Shown here piece by piece: positions 33,470 to 44,300 of a stretch of DNA of 64,000 nt. Numbering within the stretch: position 1 is the first letter of the stretch; each line of letters begins with the position of its first letter. The stretch is taken from NCBI GenBank assembly GCA_963932245.1, contig OZ010746.1:64397768-64461767 (forward strand), given 5' to 3'. The position numbers and the translations under genes were made by a program. The notes below the pieces were generated by a model. The model did not search any database, had not been told where the DNA came from, and saw only the letters and a list, made by a program, of their open reading frames with translations. The DNA is from Tachinus rufipes. Its lineage: Eukaryota; Arthropoda; Insecta; Coleoptera; Staphylinidae.

Positions 33470-35238
33470 TTTGCTGGTTTAAGAGACAAATGTAAATTAC
33501 TAAGCAAATCATTGTAGCCGCATACATCTCAAGGATAGATAATAATATCTCAAACAATTCAAAAGCAGTTTGGAGATATATAAACGAGAAAAGAAACACC
33601 GACAAAGGCCTTGTTTACATGTTTTATTGTGATAAAACAAGTAATAATGGTCAAGACTGTGTGAATTTGTTTGCGTATTTTTTTTCCACTGTCTATGTAA
33701 ATTGTGATAATATTATAGTACCCGATTTAACTTATTCTGATCTTGCCTGTTCTCATATTTTTAAAATAAATGTTTGTGATGTATTTGAAAGAATTTTAAA
33801 ATTAAGTGATTTGTGTACATATGGGACTGATGGTCTTTCAACTTTATTTTTAAATAACTATGTATATGCTTGATCTACACCGATTAGCATATTATTTCAA
33901 ACACATTGAAATGTGAGACATTTCCTGTATTTAGAATAATATATAACATCAAATAAATCCGAAACAAGATTAGAAATCAGCAATTACAGAAGAATTTGCA
34001 AACAGTCCGCAATTCCTAAATTATTTGATATGATTGTTTCCCACCAACTGAAATGGATGTCAAAAAATTTGATCATTAATGAACAGCATGGTTTTTGTAA
34101 AGGGCAGTCTACTACTACTAATTTATTGTTATACCAGGAATATTAAATGCATTTGAAAATAATTTACAAATAGATGCTATTTATACAGATTTTGCTTAAG
34201 CGTTTGATCGAGTAGATCATATTATTTTAGTTGCTAAATTAACAGCCATGGGTTTTAGCAACAACGTTGTTAATTTGATAAAAAGCTACTTAAATAAAAG
34301 AAAAAAATAAATAACTATTTATCCAAAGAAGTATCTGTTACTTCCGGTGTTCCTCAAGGATTACATTGTGGACCCCTTTTATTTAATCTTTTTGTTAACG
34401 ATATGGTAACTTATTTAGGAATATTGAAAATTGTAATTTAATTCAAGATGACTTAGATCAATTAACAACATAGTGCATTAATAATAATTTACATTTAAAT
34501 GTGTCTAAATGCAAGTCAATTACGTTCTGTAGAACAAAAAATATACTAAAGCATACAACTTGAATAATTTGAACCTATGTGCAGTGAATGAATTGTCTAA
34601 TTTTGGCATTTTACTGGATAGCAAACTTACATTTCACGTTCAATACATCTCAAACAGAGCACGTAAAATGTTGGGATTTGTTATAAGATCATTTTTTGAA
34701 TTACAACCAAACACTATTGTAACGTTATATAAGTCATTAGTAAGGTCACTAGGAGAGTATAGATCAGTCATATGGTCCCCATATCAAAAAGAGTCATCAA
34801 TTAGCATTGAAGTCATTCAATATAAGTTTTTAAAATTTTTAAGATATAAAATTTGATTTATATTACCAACTCACCAGCTATTGATACAATTTAATTTAAG
34901 TCCACTTAAAAATCGGAGAATTGTTAGCGACTTATGTCTCATGCATAAATTACTAAATGACTACATTGACTGTTTTGAATAAAATTGTTGTTAAAACTAA
35001 ATTTTAATTTTAGCCCACTACGAATGAATCTTTTAAATGTCATTGTAGCCATATTAATTTTAATATGTATAATTTGTAAGCATATTTGTATTTGTAATTT
35101 TTGTATTTGTTTTAAGTTTTATATTTATTTTTAATTTTAAGTTATAGTTTTGTATATTACATTTAAAAATGTTTATTCTATATTATTATTGTAATTTAAA
35201 GAGTATTATTTTCGTAAATAAAAGATTATTATTATTAT
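33470..35238 (+). pseudogene. Jockey-like LINE, 5'-truncated and decayed
   Basis: Plus-strand blocks in order: FAGLRDKCKLLSKS, YISRIDNNISNNSKAVWRYI, a pre-RT region, YRRICKQSAIPKLFDMIVSH, LIINEQHGFCKGQSTTTNLL, DAIYTDFA with AFDRVDHIILVAKL (motif A), SYLNKRKK, TSGVPQGLHCGPLLFNLFVN (motif B), a deleted motif C region, DDLDQLTTWCINNNLHLNVS, FGILLDSKLTFHVQYI, TLYKSLVRSLGEYRSVIWSP and LSPLKNRRIVSDLCLMHKLL. It ends in a non-coding 3' region and a TAAATAAAAGATTATTATTA tail at about 35238. The YADD segment is lost and stops occur, so it is inactive. The N-terminal endonuclease is absent. Confidence 0.8.
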
Positions 35239-35476
35239 AACTAACGTGTGAAAGATTACTGCCTAATTATTAATCCGGTCTTTAAATTATAAAACCTATC
35301 CTGACCTGACCTAACCTAACCGTTAAAACATAAATTTTTCAAAATGTTGAATTTATTTGCTAAACAGTTAATTTGGCTATTGAATTATAAATCGGGTAAT
35401 TTACATGTTAAATTTTACTGATAAACTGTTAATCTGGCTTTTAAATATAAATCCGGTCTTTAAACTTTAAACCGGC
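35239..35476 (+). repeat. Degenerate short-motif array, part 2
   Basis: Continues the array after the LINE insertion, with words such as TTAATCCGGTCTTTAAATTA. It contains the telomere-like stretch at 35300-35321. Confidence 0.65.
35300..35321. repeat. Short CCTGA/CCTAA run (insect-telomere-like)
   Basis: Four tandem pentamers: CCTGACCTGACCTAACCTAA, then CC. CCTAA is the complement of the TTAGG telomere repeat of most insects. Only four units, two of them variant, so it may be chance or a small interstitial telomeric remnant. Confidence 0.35.
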
Positions 35477-35479
35477 TTA

Positions 35480-36518
35480 GGGCCGCTTTTACAACCGTCG
35501 GATAAACTAATCTACAGTTATACCTAGTTTAACACGCAAAGCATTTTACAAATGCTAAGTTAGTTTATTCTCTAGGATAACCTATTGAAACGTCAATTGT
35601 GCCGTAAATTATTTATAAGCAAATTTATATTGTCTTCTCTATAACGTAAATATGTTTAAAATCAGATAGTGACAACAAAACAACAAAAATCGGAGCAACA
35701 AACCTTACTTTTTTCCTTATTTATTTTTACTAATATGATATGTGCGGCGCTTACGAGGTTATGTGCGTTAAACTAGGTATAACTACTGCTTCGAGCAACG
35801 GATAAGTTAACCCCGGGTTATTTCCCTCCAAATTCAATCTATGCTTTAACTGGAGGTTGTATTTATCTAAATGTATATACCTGGTATAGCATTAGTTTTG
35901 CTCTTGTTACAGTCTAGATAACCTATTGAAACGTCAATAATGACTTATAAACTGACGTATAAATCATTTATACGCAAATTTGTTGTGAGCGTTACTTGGT
36001 TACTATACTAGCGAAAACTACTGCTCCAAGCACCGGATAAGTTATCCCTGGTTTATTCTCCTCGAAACATACAAATAAAGTTTTATGAAATTGCTAGGAC
36101 TCCTAAAGTACTCGAGGCCATTGTAAAATTTCAATCACCCGAACACTCGAGTAGAATCTCTATTCAATGAATCCTAAATTAGAACTAGACATATAGACGA
36201 ACCACCTAAAGGTTCTAATGATTAGGTCAATCAAGAAAATAATGCTCAACAATTATTAATTTTCTTCTGTGCAAAAATTTTAGCAACTAATCCTACTTTA
36301 GCTGTTTATGCATTTTCTAAAAAATCATTTATCACGAAGATGGCCGTTTCTGAAACTGACTTAAAAATTGACGTATACGTTGTTTATACACTAATTTGTT
36401 GTGCGCGTTACTTAGTTACTATACCAGATATAAGTTATAAGAGATTGCAAAAGCGCAATTTTATATATTTCTTAGATAGCGCTATTCCTTGTTTAACCGA
36501 CAATTGTAAAAGCGGCCC
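35480..36518. mobile_element. Harbinger-type non-autonomous element (1,039 bp)
   Basis: The ends are GGGCCGCTTTTACAA at 35480 and its inverse TTGTAAAAGCGGCCC ending at 36518. The match continues imperfectly through GTCGG(A/T)TAAAC. The flanking 3 bp are TTA on both sides (35477-35479 and 36519-36521), the target duplication of PIF/Harbinger elements. Inside, related blocks recur (for example AACTACTGCT(T/C)C(G/A)AGCA followed by CGGATAAGTTA). No transposase was recognised. It sits within the degenerate array. Whether the HARBI1-like gene at 12-14 kb belongs to the same family is not shown, because the ends do not visibly match. Confidence 0.8.
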
Positions 36519-36521
36519 TTA

Positions 36522-37459
36522 AAAAGGTAATTGCAGCTTTCAAAAATAAAAGTGTAAACACAGCCACCAACGTGTTTAAATTTATTGCAGTTAATCCGTA
36601 ATTTTATTTTTAAAATGTTAAAAATAGCAAAATTAGAACTTGAAACATCAAAATATTCTCAAAAAATACTAGTCGGCTATGAAATCAAAATATTGTAAAT
36701 TTAAAATAACTGCCATAAACTGTTGAACAGTGCAAAGTTCTTATTATAAAGTTTAAAAAAGTATTGTTGTATTTCAACAGAAAATCCGTCTTAAAACATT
36801 AAAATTTTGTTAAAAAATAAAAATTAGCTATAGACTATTGAAAAGTGCAAAATTCTTTTTATGAAACGACAAACACTTAGTGATTAATTTCAAAAAGTGC
36901 AAAATTCTATTATAAAAAGTAAAAAATTGCTAATCCAGTCATAAAATATTTTTAGATAGAAATCCGGCTAAAAAATCCAAAATTACTACAATAAAACATT
37001 AAAATAATGATGAAAAGCATCTGGCTATAAACTATTAAAAAAATGCATTTTTTTTATAAAATCCCAAAAGTAGCAAAATCCGGCTATAAATTATCAAAGA
37101 TATTGTTAGTGAGAACAAAATTCTGGCGTAAACTGTTAAAGTGCAAAATTCTTTTAATAAAATGTTAAAAATAGCAAAAAAAATCATTCAATATTAACAT
37201 ATTATTAAAAAGAATTAAACACCTGCCTTGAAGTATTAAAATATTATTAAAAAGCACCAAAATCCTGTTTTGATTATGGAATTTCAAAAAAGTAAAGTTT
37301 GGCCAAAAAGTATAAAAGTATTACCAAAAAGCATATTTACGGTATTAAAATCTCTTCTCAAAATTTAAAACGACTATATGCACTATCAATTACTGGCAAT
37401 AATAATGACAAACTGTATTACAATAAGTAAAAAAAATTTACAGAAATATTTTATGCTTA
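36522..37459 (+). repeat. Degenerate short-motif array, part 3
   Basis: The array continues with words such as AAATCCGGCTATAAA, ATTAAAATATTA and AAAGTGCAAAATTCT. It is more diverged toward its right end, where it meets a jockey-like LINE. Confidence 0.55.
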
Positions 37460-39706
37460 GCAAAACAAAGTTATAACAGTTTACAAATTTTAAACTCGTC
37501 CAATATAAACAAAACTGCATGGAAAATTATTCATAATAATTTCAAATCAAAAATCGAGTCTGACATATATTCAATTAGTATTAATAATAGTATAGAAAAT
37601 AACAGCCTTAACATAGCTAATCACATTAATTTATACTTCAGCACAGTAGCCGATAATTTATTGAACAATATTGCTTCAAAAAATTATGTTTTTAATGACA
37701 GTCCGAATCCATCTTTAATATTTTTTTTACCTGTGTCTGAAACCGAAATTCGAGAGACTGTTTATAACTTAAAAAGTACAAACTCTTCAGATGAAAATGG
37801 CATAAGCTCAAATTTATTGAAAAAATGCATACATACACATATACAGCCTCTACAGCTTTTAATCAACAAAATCTTAACTCAAGGTATATTTCCAAAAGTG
37901 CTTCAATTTTCTAAGATAATACCAAGTTTTAAAAAAGGCAATAAAACGTTAATAGATAACTATCGTCCCATATCCATCATAAATACATTTTCAAAAGTTA
38001 TTTATTTATTTTTATTTTTTTAATTTATTTGTCTTTATTTCCTATCAGTACAATAAGAAAATGGCAAAGTTCAGCATATTGCTGATCTAAAACTTAACCA
38101 TTACATTTTTACAATAAAATTTTGTCTTAATTGTTCTTCCTGCAATTTAATCAAATTCTTTACTTTTCACTTGGTGATGCGTGCATACCGTATTCTTATT
38201 TATCTTCTTTATTCCACTCTCTTTAACTGAACAACTTCATGGTCTTACAAAAAATAATAGAAAGTTTAATTGCAAAACGCTTATTTACCTTTTTAAATAA
38301 ACACAATATACTAAATAATCAACAGTTTGGAAGCATTTATCTACATCAGATGCAATAATCCAGTACATAAATAATCTTATTCAAAATTTGGATGATATCG
38401 AAAAATGTTTAGGGCTTTTTATTGATCTCAGCAGAGCCTTTGATCTTGTTGACCATAAGATTCTTCTAGATAAATTAAACATGTACGGCATTCGCGGAAA
38501 TGCATATAATTTGATTAAATCGTATCTTCAAAACAGGTATCAGTTTGTCAAAATAAAAGGCAAATCATCAAACCTACTTAAAATTGCAAAATAGGTTCCT
38601 CAGGGATCTGTGCTTGGTCCGTTGTAATTTTTAATATACGTTAATGACATTAAAATTCAAAGTGATGTATTATACGCAGACGATACCTCTGTACTCATTT
38701 CTTCTGACTCAAAGCAAGATTTAATTAATAAATCTTCAATAACAACTACTGAATTAAATGATTATCCAATAAACTTTTTCTCAACTCTTCAAAGTCTGTT
38801 GTAGTGCGGTTTAATACTAACAATACAAAAACGGATGATTTGCTTTTAATAAAATGCCATTCAAAGTCAATACCAAATCAAGATACCACAACGTTTTTAG
38901 GTATTATTATTGATGGGAAATGTAACTGGAACAATCATATTAATCAAATGTGTAAGAAACTTGCTCCCATATGTTATGGGGCACGTCGACTATGTAAAGT
39001 TGTAAGAGAAGATTCGCTCAAAAGATTTTATTATGGACATTTTGAACCTGTGATGTCATACTGTATAGTAGCTTGGGGAGTCTCAAATAATATTGAAAGA
39101 GTTTTTAAATTTCAAAAACGTGATATACGTATTATGTTTAACAAGCCGTGGCATCATTCCTGTAAGCAACTTTTTTCTAAATATAGAATATTAACACTAT
39201 ACAGCATATATATATATTAAATACTTCAATTTACGTCAAATCTCATCTATTTAAATTTAAAACTATAAGTAATCATAGAAATAATTACACCACACGTCAC
39301 GGATCAACGATCATAGAATATCTAAAACATAGACTATCTATATTCGAAAAAAGTCCGCATTATATGGGTATAAAACTAAACAACAATTTTCGAAGCTCAA
39401 TTAAAGAACTTAAATAAAACGCGTTTAAAAACTGTATTAAAAATATTTTATTCGAAAAAGCGTACTATTCTGTTGATGAATTTTTATCAGACAGAAATTT
39501 TGTTGTAAAATAGTAATAGTCTTGATTTGTATTTTATTTTAAAACTTATTATTTGTAGTATTTGTGTGTGCTATATTAGTGTTACATCATTTTAAATTGT
39601 TTAACTGTATTATTGTATTACTATATTATTTGTGTATATCTGTGATATGTATCTTTACTGTAACTACTGTGACTTATCTTATATCAAACATGATCGACTA
39701 GATGAA
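37460..39706 (+). pseudogene. Jockey-like LINE with ATT-rich 3' tail
   Basis: Plus-strand blocks: NINKTAWKIIHNNFKSKIES, ANHINLYFSTVADNLL, ETVYNLKSTNSSDENGISSN, LLKKCIHTHIQPLQLLINKI, IIPSFKKGNKTLIDNYRPIS, KIIESLIAKRLFTFLNKHNI, CLGLFIDLSRAFDLVDHKIL (motif A), SYLQNRYQFVKIKG, VPQGSVLGPL (motif B), DVLYADDTSVLISS (motif C, YADD present), TTFLGIIIDGKCNWNNHI, RFYYGHFEPVMSYCIVAWG and FNKPWHHSCKQLF. The 3' non-coding part ends at GATGAATAAAATATTATTAT and merges with the (ATT)n tract at 39711. A stop before motif B, a missing NGFR block, and a ~235 bp insertion at 38005 make it inactive. Its tail appears to be the landing site for the Dong-like array. Confidence 0.8.
38005..38240 (-). mobile_element. 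~235 bp A-tailed insertion in the LINE RT domain
   Basis: The LINE reading frame breaks after NTFSKV at about 38000 and resumes with KIIESL at about 38245. The foreign sequence, read on the minus strand, ends in AATAAAG and an A-rich tail. That is the look of a severely 5'-truncated LINE or SINE 3' end. Family unknown; exact target duplication unclear. Confidence 0.55.
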
Positions 39707-39710
39707 TAAA

Positions 39711-39725
39711 ATATTATTATTATTA

Positions 39726-39784
<59 letters not shown>

Positions 39785-39809
39785 TTTTTTTTTTTTTTTT
39801 TTTTTTTTT
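39711..39809. repeat. (ATT)n microsatellite plus T-run
   Basis: (ATT)n with one interruption, then a 27-base T-run at 39783-39809. On the minus strand this is A-run then (TAA)n, the 3' tail of Dong-like copy A. It also abuts the tail of the plus-strand LINE on its left. Confidence 0.9.
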
Positions 39810-41094
39810 ATTTTCACGGCTTTAACCGGTTTTTGCCGGGTTCAATTGAACCAAGGCTGCAGTCATTGGTTTAGGACTTTTCGGACAATATGACACGTGC
39901 CCAGAATTACTGCTTTCTGACACTCTAGCAGGTTCGAATAGGTATTTACTTCAATGTCATTTAGATGTTTAGAAAAGTTTTTCTGTATTAAGCCGTTGAC
40001 ACTTATTATTAGGGGGATAATTACAACTTTGTTAACTTGCCAAATTTTCTTGATTTGGTATGCAAGGTCTTGATATTTGTTAATTTTTTCCTTGTACGTT
40101 TTGTCAATGTTTTCATCTCCTGGTACAGCTATGTCAATTAAAGTTACGTATTTTTCTTTTTTGTTAAATAAAACAATATCGGGCCGGTTATGTGCAATTG
40201 TTTTGTCAGTAACAATTGGCGTATCCCAATAGATTTTAACGGTTTCATTTTCAGAGTTCCATTTTGGTGTGTATTTGTACCAAGCCATTGTCTCTTGAAT
40301 AACATTCCATCTTTTGCTGACTGCTTGATGTATAATTTTTGCTACATTATTATGGCGCTGTAAATATTTCGTTGGTGCAAATTTTGAGCATCCAGATGTT
40401 ACGTGTTGGATTGATTCGGTTGTGGTTCCACACATTCTACACAGATCTGATGGTATATCTGCTTTTATTATATGTTTTTGGTATGCTCTTGTTGGGACAA
40501 CTTGATCTTGGATGGCTATTATTGCTCCTTCAGTTTCCGGGAATAGATAACCAGACTTAAGGTATATGCAAGACTCGGTTTTATTTACGGCTTGACTTTT
40601 TAAGTTTGCATAGAAGCGACCGTGCAATTTCTTTTCCTTCCAGGAATTTTCTAAAACGCCAGCATCCAAATTATTAACTATTTCAAACACGGGATGTGCC
40701 CCAATGGACGGCAAACTACGATGGATCGGGTTCTGTGATGTTTCAAAATAATTTTTAAGTTTAAGCAGTTCTTTATTCAAAGCAATTTCTAAATTGACTA
40801 AACCTCGTCTACCTTTGCTTCTTGATATATAGAGCCGATTAACAGAAGCCTTGGGGTGGTGCAATCTGTATTTTGTAAGCTGTGTTCGAGTGAATCGGTC
40901 AACACTTTGAATAGCGGTTGGTGACCATTTTAATACTCCAAATGTATACGCCAGCGTAGGAATTACCCATGTGTTTATAGCTGTGATTTTGTTTTTAGAG
41001 TTTAACTGACTTTTTAAGATTTTTTGCAGTCTAGCTTTGTATGTATTTGTAAATTTATTTTTCATTTCTGTATTGTCAATTTCAGCTGCTTGTT

Positions 41095-41096
<2 letters not shown>
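39810..41096 (-). mobile_element. Dong/R4-like retrotransposon copy A, 5'-truncated
   Basis: This copy contains only the 3' third of the element between two TTA tracts, with a short 3' UTR containing the palindrome GGTTCAATTGAACC and CGGCAAAAACCGG stem-loops. It ends GTGAAAATAAAA into an A-run and (TAA)n. The 5' end joins (TTA)n directly, so truncation happened at the target repeat. Confidence 0.85.
39863..41096 (-). pseudogene. C-terminal part of Dong/R4-like Pol, frame open
   Basis: An uninterrupted frame of about 410 codons starts directly after the microsatellite. It carries the post-RT thumb region (NKITAINTWVIPTLAYTFGV, HHPKASVNRLYISRSKGRRG), an ETEG..AIQDQVV block, and a zinc knuckle CRMCG..ESIQHVTSGC (C-x2-C-x7-H-x4-C). 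The restriction-like endonuclease core is RPDIVLFNKKEKYVTLIDIA and the C-terminus ends in CQKAVILGTCHIVRKVLNQ. The RT is missing. There are no stops, so the insertion is young, but as a 5'-truncated copy it cannot move by itself. An ATG at 41215 that would extend the frame through the repeat as poly-Ile is not the real start. Confidence 0.8.
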
Positions 41097-41126
<30 letters not shown>

Positions 41127-41141
41127 ATAATAATAATAATA

Positions 41142-41194
<53 letters not shown>
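41097..41194. repeat. (TTA)n with an inverted (TAA)n core
   Basis: (TTA)n, then ATAATAATAATAATAATAAT at about 41124-41142, then (TTA)n again. It separates copies A and B. The internal phase reversal makes the tract self-complementary. Confidence 0.9.
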
Positions 41195-44168
41195 CTTGTT
41201 TTTCTCGGTTAACACCGGTAGCAGTTTATATAACGCTGGGCATACACCAAAGGCGTTATATAATCTTAAAAATTATTTTAAAAATTTTCTGACTGTACGG
41301 CAGGTGTTTAAAATTACAGATTTTTGAGTTTTTATATAAATATTGTTATGTAAGTTTAAAATTTTTATATTTTTCTGAAAACTATGGGGAATAATTCCGG
41401 TGCTTGATATTATAAGCGGTACAATTACCACTTTTTCCATTGCCCATATTCTCTGTATTTCATCTGCTAACGCTGTATATTTTTCCATTTTTTCGTTGTA
41501 CGTTTTTTCGATGTTGTTAGTGTTAGGGATTGCAATATCTATAATATATGTAGTTTTATTATTTTTATCTATTAATGTGAGGTCCGGTCTATTATGATGT
41601 ATTGTTTTGTCAGTTATTATTGCCCTGTCATAATATAACTTGTGAGTACCGTTTTCTAAAATTGGTTCAGGCATATATTTATAGTAGGGATTCTGATCTG
41701 TTTTTAAGTTTTTATTTTTTGCAAGTTGTTGGTGAACTATGTTTGCTACTTGATTGTGTCTGAATAAATAATCAGTTTGCGCCAGTAGTTTACAACCCGA
41801 TGTTATATGTTGTATAGTCTCCGACTGCGCATGACATCGCCTACATTGATCAGTTTGCACATTACAATCTTTTATTATGTATTTTTTGTAGTTGTTAGTG
41901 TTAATGACCTGATCTTGTATTGCTAACATAAACCCTTCAGTCTCAGGAAATATATCAGCATGAGTAAGCCACGCGTTTGAGGCTTCTTTGTCGACATAAG
42001 ATTGATCTAAATCATAAGAATGTCTTCCATGCAACGATTTTTGAGCCCATTTTTGTTTTATGGTTAGATCTGTAGAGATGTGTAACGAATAATCTGTAGT
42101 TATGTCTTGTAGATTTAATGGCGTATGTTTAGTATCGGCCAGAATTATAGCGTTATGCAAAGGCGATGAAGCTTGCTTGGAATAAAAGAACTGCCTTAAC
42201 AATACAATTTGCTTATAATGCAGTGCAATAATGTTGGTAAGACCTCTTCCCCCATGTTTTCTTGGTAGAGTGAGCCTATCTGTGTTAGCTTTTGGGTGAT
42301 GTGCTCTATATTGTGTAAGAGTAGTCCGAGTTAACCTTTCTAGACGCTCTAGATCTGTGTTGCTCCAATTTATTATGCCAAACGAGTAGGTAAGTACAGG
42401 CACTGCAAATGTGTTTATGGCTTTAATAATGTTTTTGCCATTCAAGCTGGTTTTTAAAATATTGTGAAGTCGTTGTTTATACTTGTTGGTCAGTTCAGTT
42501 TTAATTTTGCTGTGTTCTATCTGTCTTGATTGATAAAAACCAAGGTACTTGTAAACTTCTCCATCTTTCATAGGTTCAATGACTTCTCCGTTTTCTAGCT
42601 AATAAGCTGACATTTCTCTAGTTCCTTGACTGATACTTTGTACTTTACATTTGTCAATGCCAAACTCCATTCGAATATCTTTTGAAAAAGTTGATGCTAT
42701 TTTTGTTAATTGTTTTATTTGAGGTTGGGTAGTACCATATAATTTAATATCATCCATGTACATTAGATGGCTCAGTTTATATTGAGTTGTTTTATGATGT
42801 TTTATATTATACCCATAACCAGTGGCATTTAATATTTGAGATAGAGGATTGAGAGCAAGACAAAACCAGAGCGGACTCAAAGAATCACCTTGAAATATAC
42901 CTCGCTTTATGTAGATAGGGTTAGTATTTATTTGTAGATCGTCTGATTTTAATTTAACTACGGTGTTCCATTTACTCATCATTTCTTGCAAAAAAGATGT
43001 TATTTGTGGATGTACTTTATATATATGTAGTGTTTCTATTAACCATGAGTGTGGCACTGAATCAAACGCCTTTTTATAGTCAATAAAAGTCGTAAATATA
43101 TTTCTGCGGCATGTTCTAGCTTGGCGAAGAATTACTGAATCTATAATCAGTTGTTCTTTACATCCTTGTGAACCTTGTCGACAGCCTTTTTGTTGTTCAG
43201 TGAGAATATTGTTGTTAGAGATGTGCATTTGTAAATGATGAGTAATGTACGATGTTATAATTTTGTAAATAGTTTGGAGGCATGTTATTGGCCTATATTT
43301 ACTAGGATTACCAAGATCATTTTTGTCTTTTGGTATCAAATAAGTAACACCCTGCGTTAAGAAACTTGGCAATGTATTTGGATTTTGCATAAAATGTGAT
43401 ATATGCTGTTTGATATATTCATGTGTGCAAGTAAACATTTTGTACCAATAGTTATGCAGGTTGTCAGTTCCGGGTGATTTCCAGTTGTGTGTCTTATTTA
43501 TTATTTCTGAAACAAGTTTAGTAGAAATTGGTAGTGGTGTCATTTCAGGTAAATAATCGGTTCTAGTTTTTTCTTCTTTAATCCAGTATGCAGAAGTGTT
43601 GTGTTCTATTTTTTTGGACCATATTGATGACCAAAATGTCTCAATGTTTTGTTGTGTAGGCATAGAGTTTTGTTGTAGAGGCATAGACATTGGTTGTTTG
43701 CGGTCGGTTTTATCATTAATATTTCTGTAAAATCCTTTCTCATTACGTGTAAAGCAGTGATTTTCCTGTTTCCTTTTAGTGCACAGTTTATATCGTTTAA
43801 GCCTTCCGCTGAGTGCCAAAAGTTTTTGCTGTAGCGTATCTCTGCACTCGGTAGCGTTTTTGTTTTCATTTTCATGTATTGAGTGGACTTTCATTTTATT
43901 CATAATAATAATAACATTCTTATGCAATCTGTTTGATGTTTGGCCTCGAATATATTGAGTAAGTCGTCCTAGATCGCGTCGGATATTTTCAATTCTGTTT
44001 TCAAGGCGTCTCTCCCATGGCGGTTTTGTTTTTAAATTTTTGGCTGTAGATTTTTCCAATGTTTTGAAGCCATTTGATTGTACGGCAGCAATAGCAGCAC
44101 AGTATATAGCAGTATGAGTGTCTATAAAACTGTTATTTTCTTCCAGATGTTTTGGTAAAATTTGCGTG

Positions 44169-44169
<1 letters not shown>
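41195..44169 (-). mobile_element. Dong/R4-like retrotransposon copy B, 5'-truncated (~3.0 kb)
   Basis: It runs from (TTA)n at 44170-44225 to (TTA)n at 41194. It lacks the 5' UTR and the N-terminal Myb-like domain; the ORF begins in frame at the microsatellite. The 3' UTR has a perfect 11 bp stem (TTATATAACGC / GCGTTATATAA), then CGGTGTTAACCGAGAAAAAC and (TAA)n without a long A-run. Confidence 0.9.
41273..44169 (-). pseudogene. Dong/R4-like Pol, copy B: one nonsense codon
   Basis: A single long frame of about 965 codons broken only by one in-frame TAG at 42599-42601. The frame upstream is open right to the TAA repeat (HTAIYCAAIAAVQSNG). RT blocks: NWKSPGTDNLHNYWYKMF, YRPITCLQTIYKIITSYI, QKGCRQGSQGCKEQL, TTFIDYKKAFDSVPHSW (A), RGIFQGDSLSPLWFCLAL (B), SHLMYMDDIKLYG (C). 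After the stop: YKYLGFYQSRQ, AINTFAVPVLTYSFGIINW, the zinc knuckle CRRCHAQSETIQHITSGC, the nuclease core RPDLTLIDKNNKTTYIIDIA and a C-terminal QKSVILNTCRTVRKFLK. It is closest to copy C in sequence. Such Pols nick DNA with the nuclease and copy their RNA onto the nicked end. This copy is disabled by truncation and the stop. Confidence 0.9.

Positions 44170-44225
<56 letters not shown>
44170..44225. repeat. (TTA)n microsatellite between copies B and C
   Basis: An uninterrupted (TTA)n tract of about 56 bp. Confidence 0.95.
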
Positions 44226-44300
44226 GTTCTTGTTTTTTCTCGTGTTATTCACGGTGTTTTTTCTATTCTACGGGCTATTTAAGCCAGAGTAGAAAGAAAT

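Noticed and set aside
41024..41327. Open frames reading poly-Ile, poly-Tyr, poly-Leu or poly-Asn across the TTA tracts (also at 39.7, 44.2, 48.1 and 52.3 kb)
   Set aside because: They are translations of the trinucleotide microsatellite in every frame. The apparent ATG of copy A at 41215 belongs to the neighbour's 3' UTR and is not a real start.
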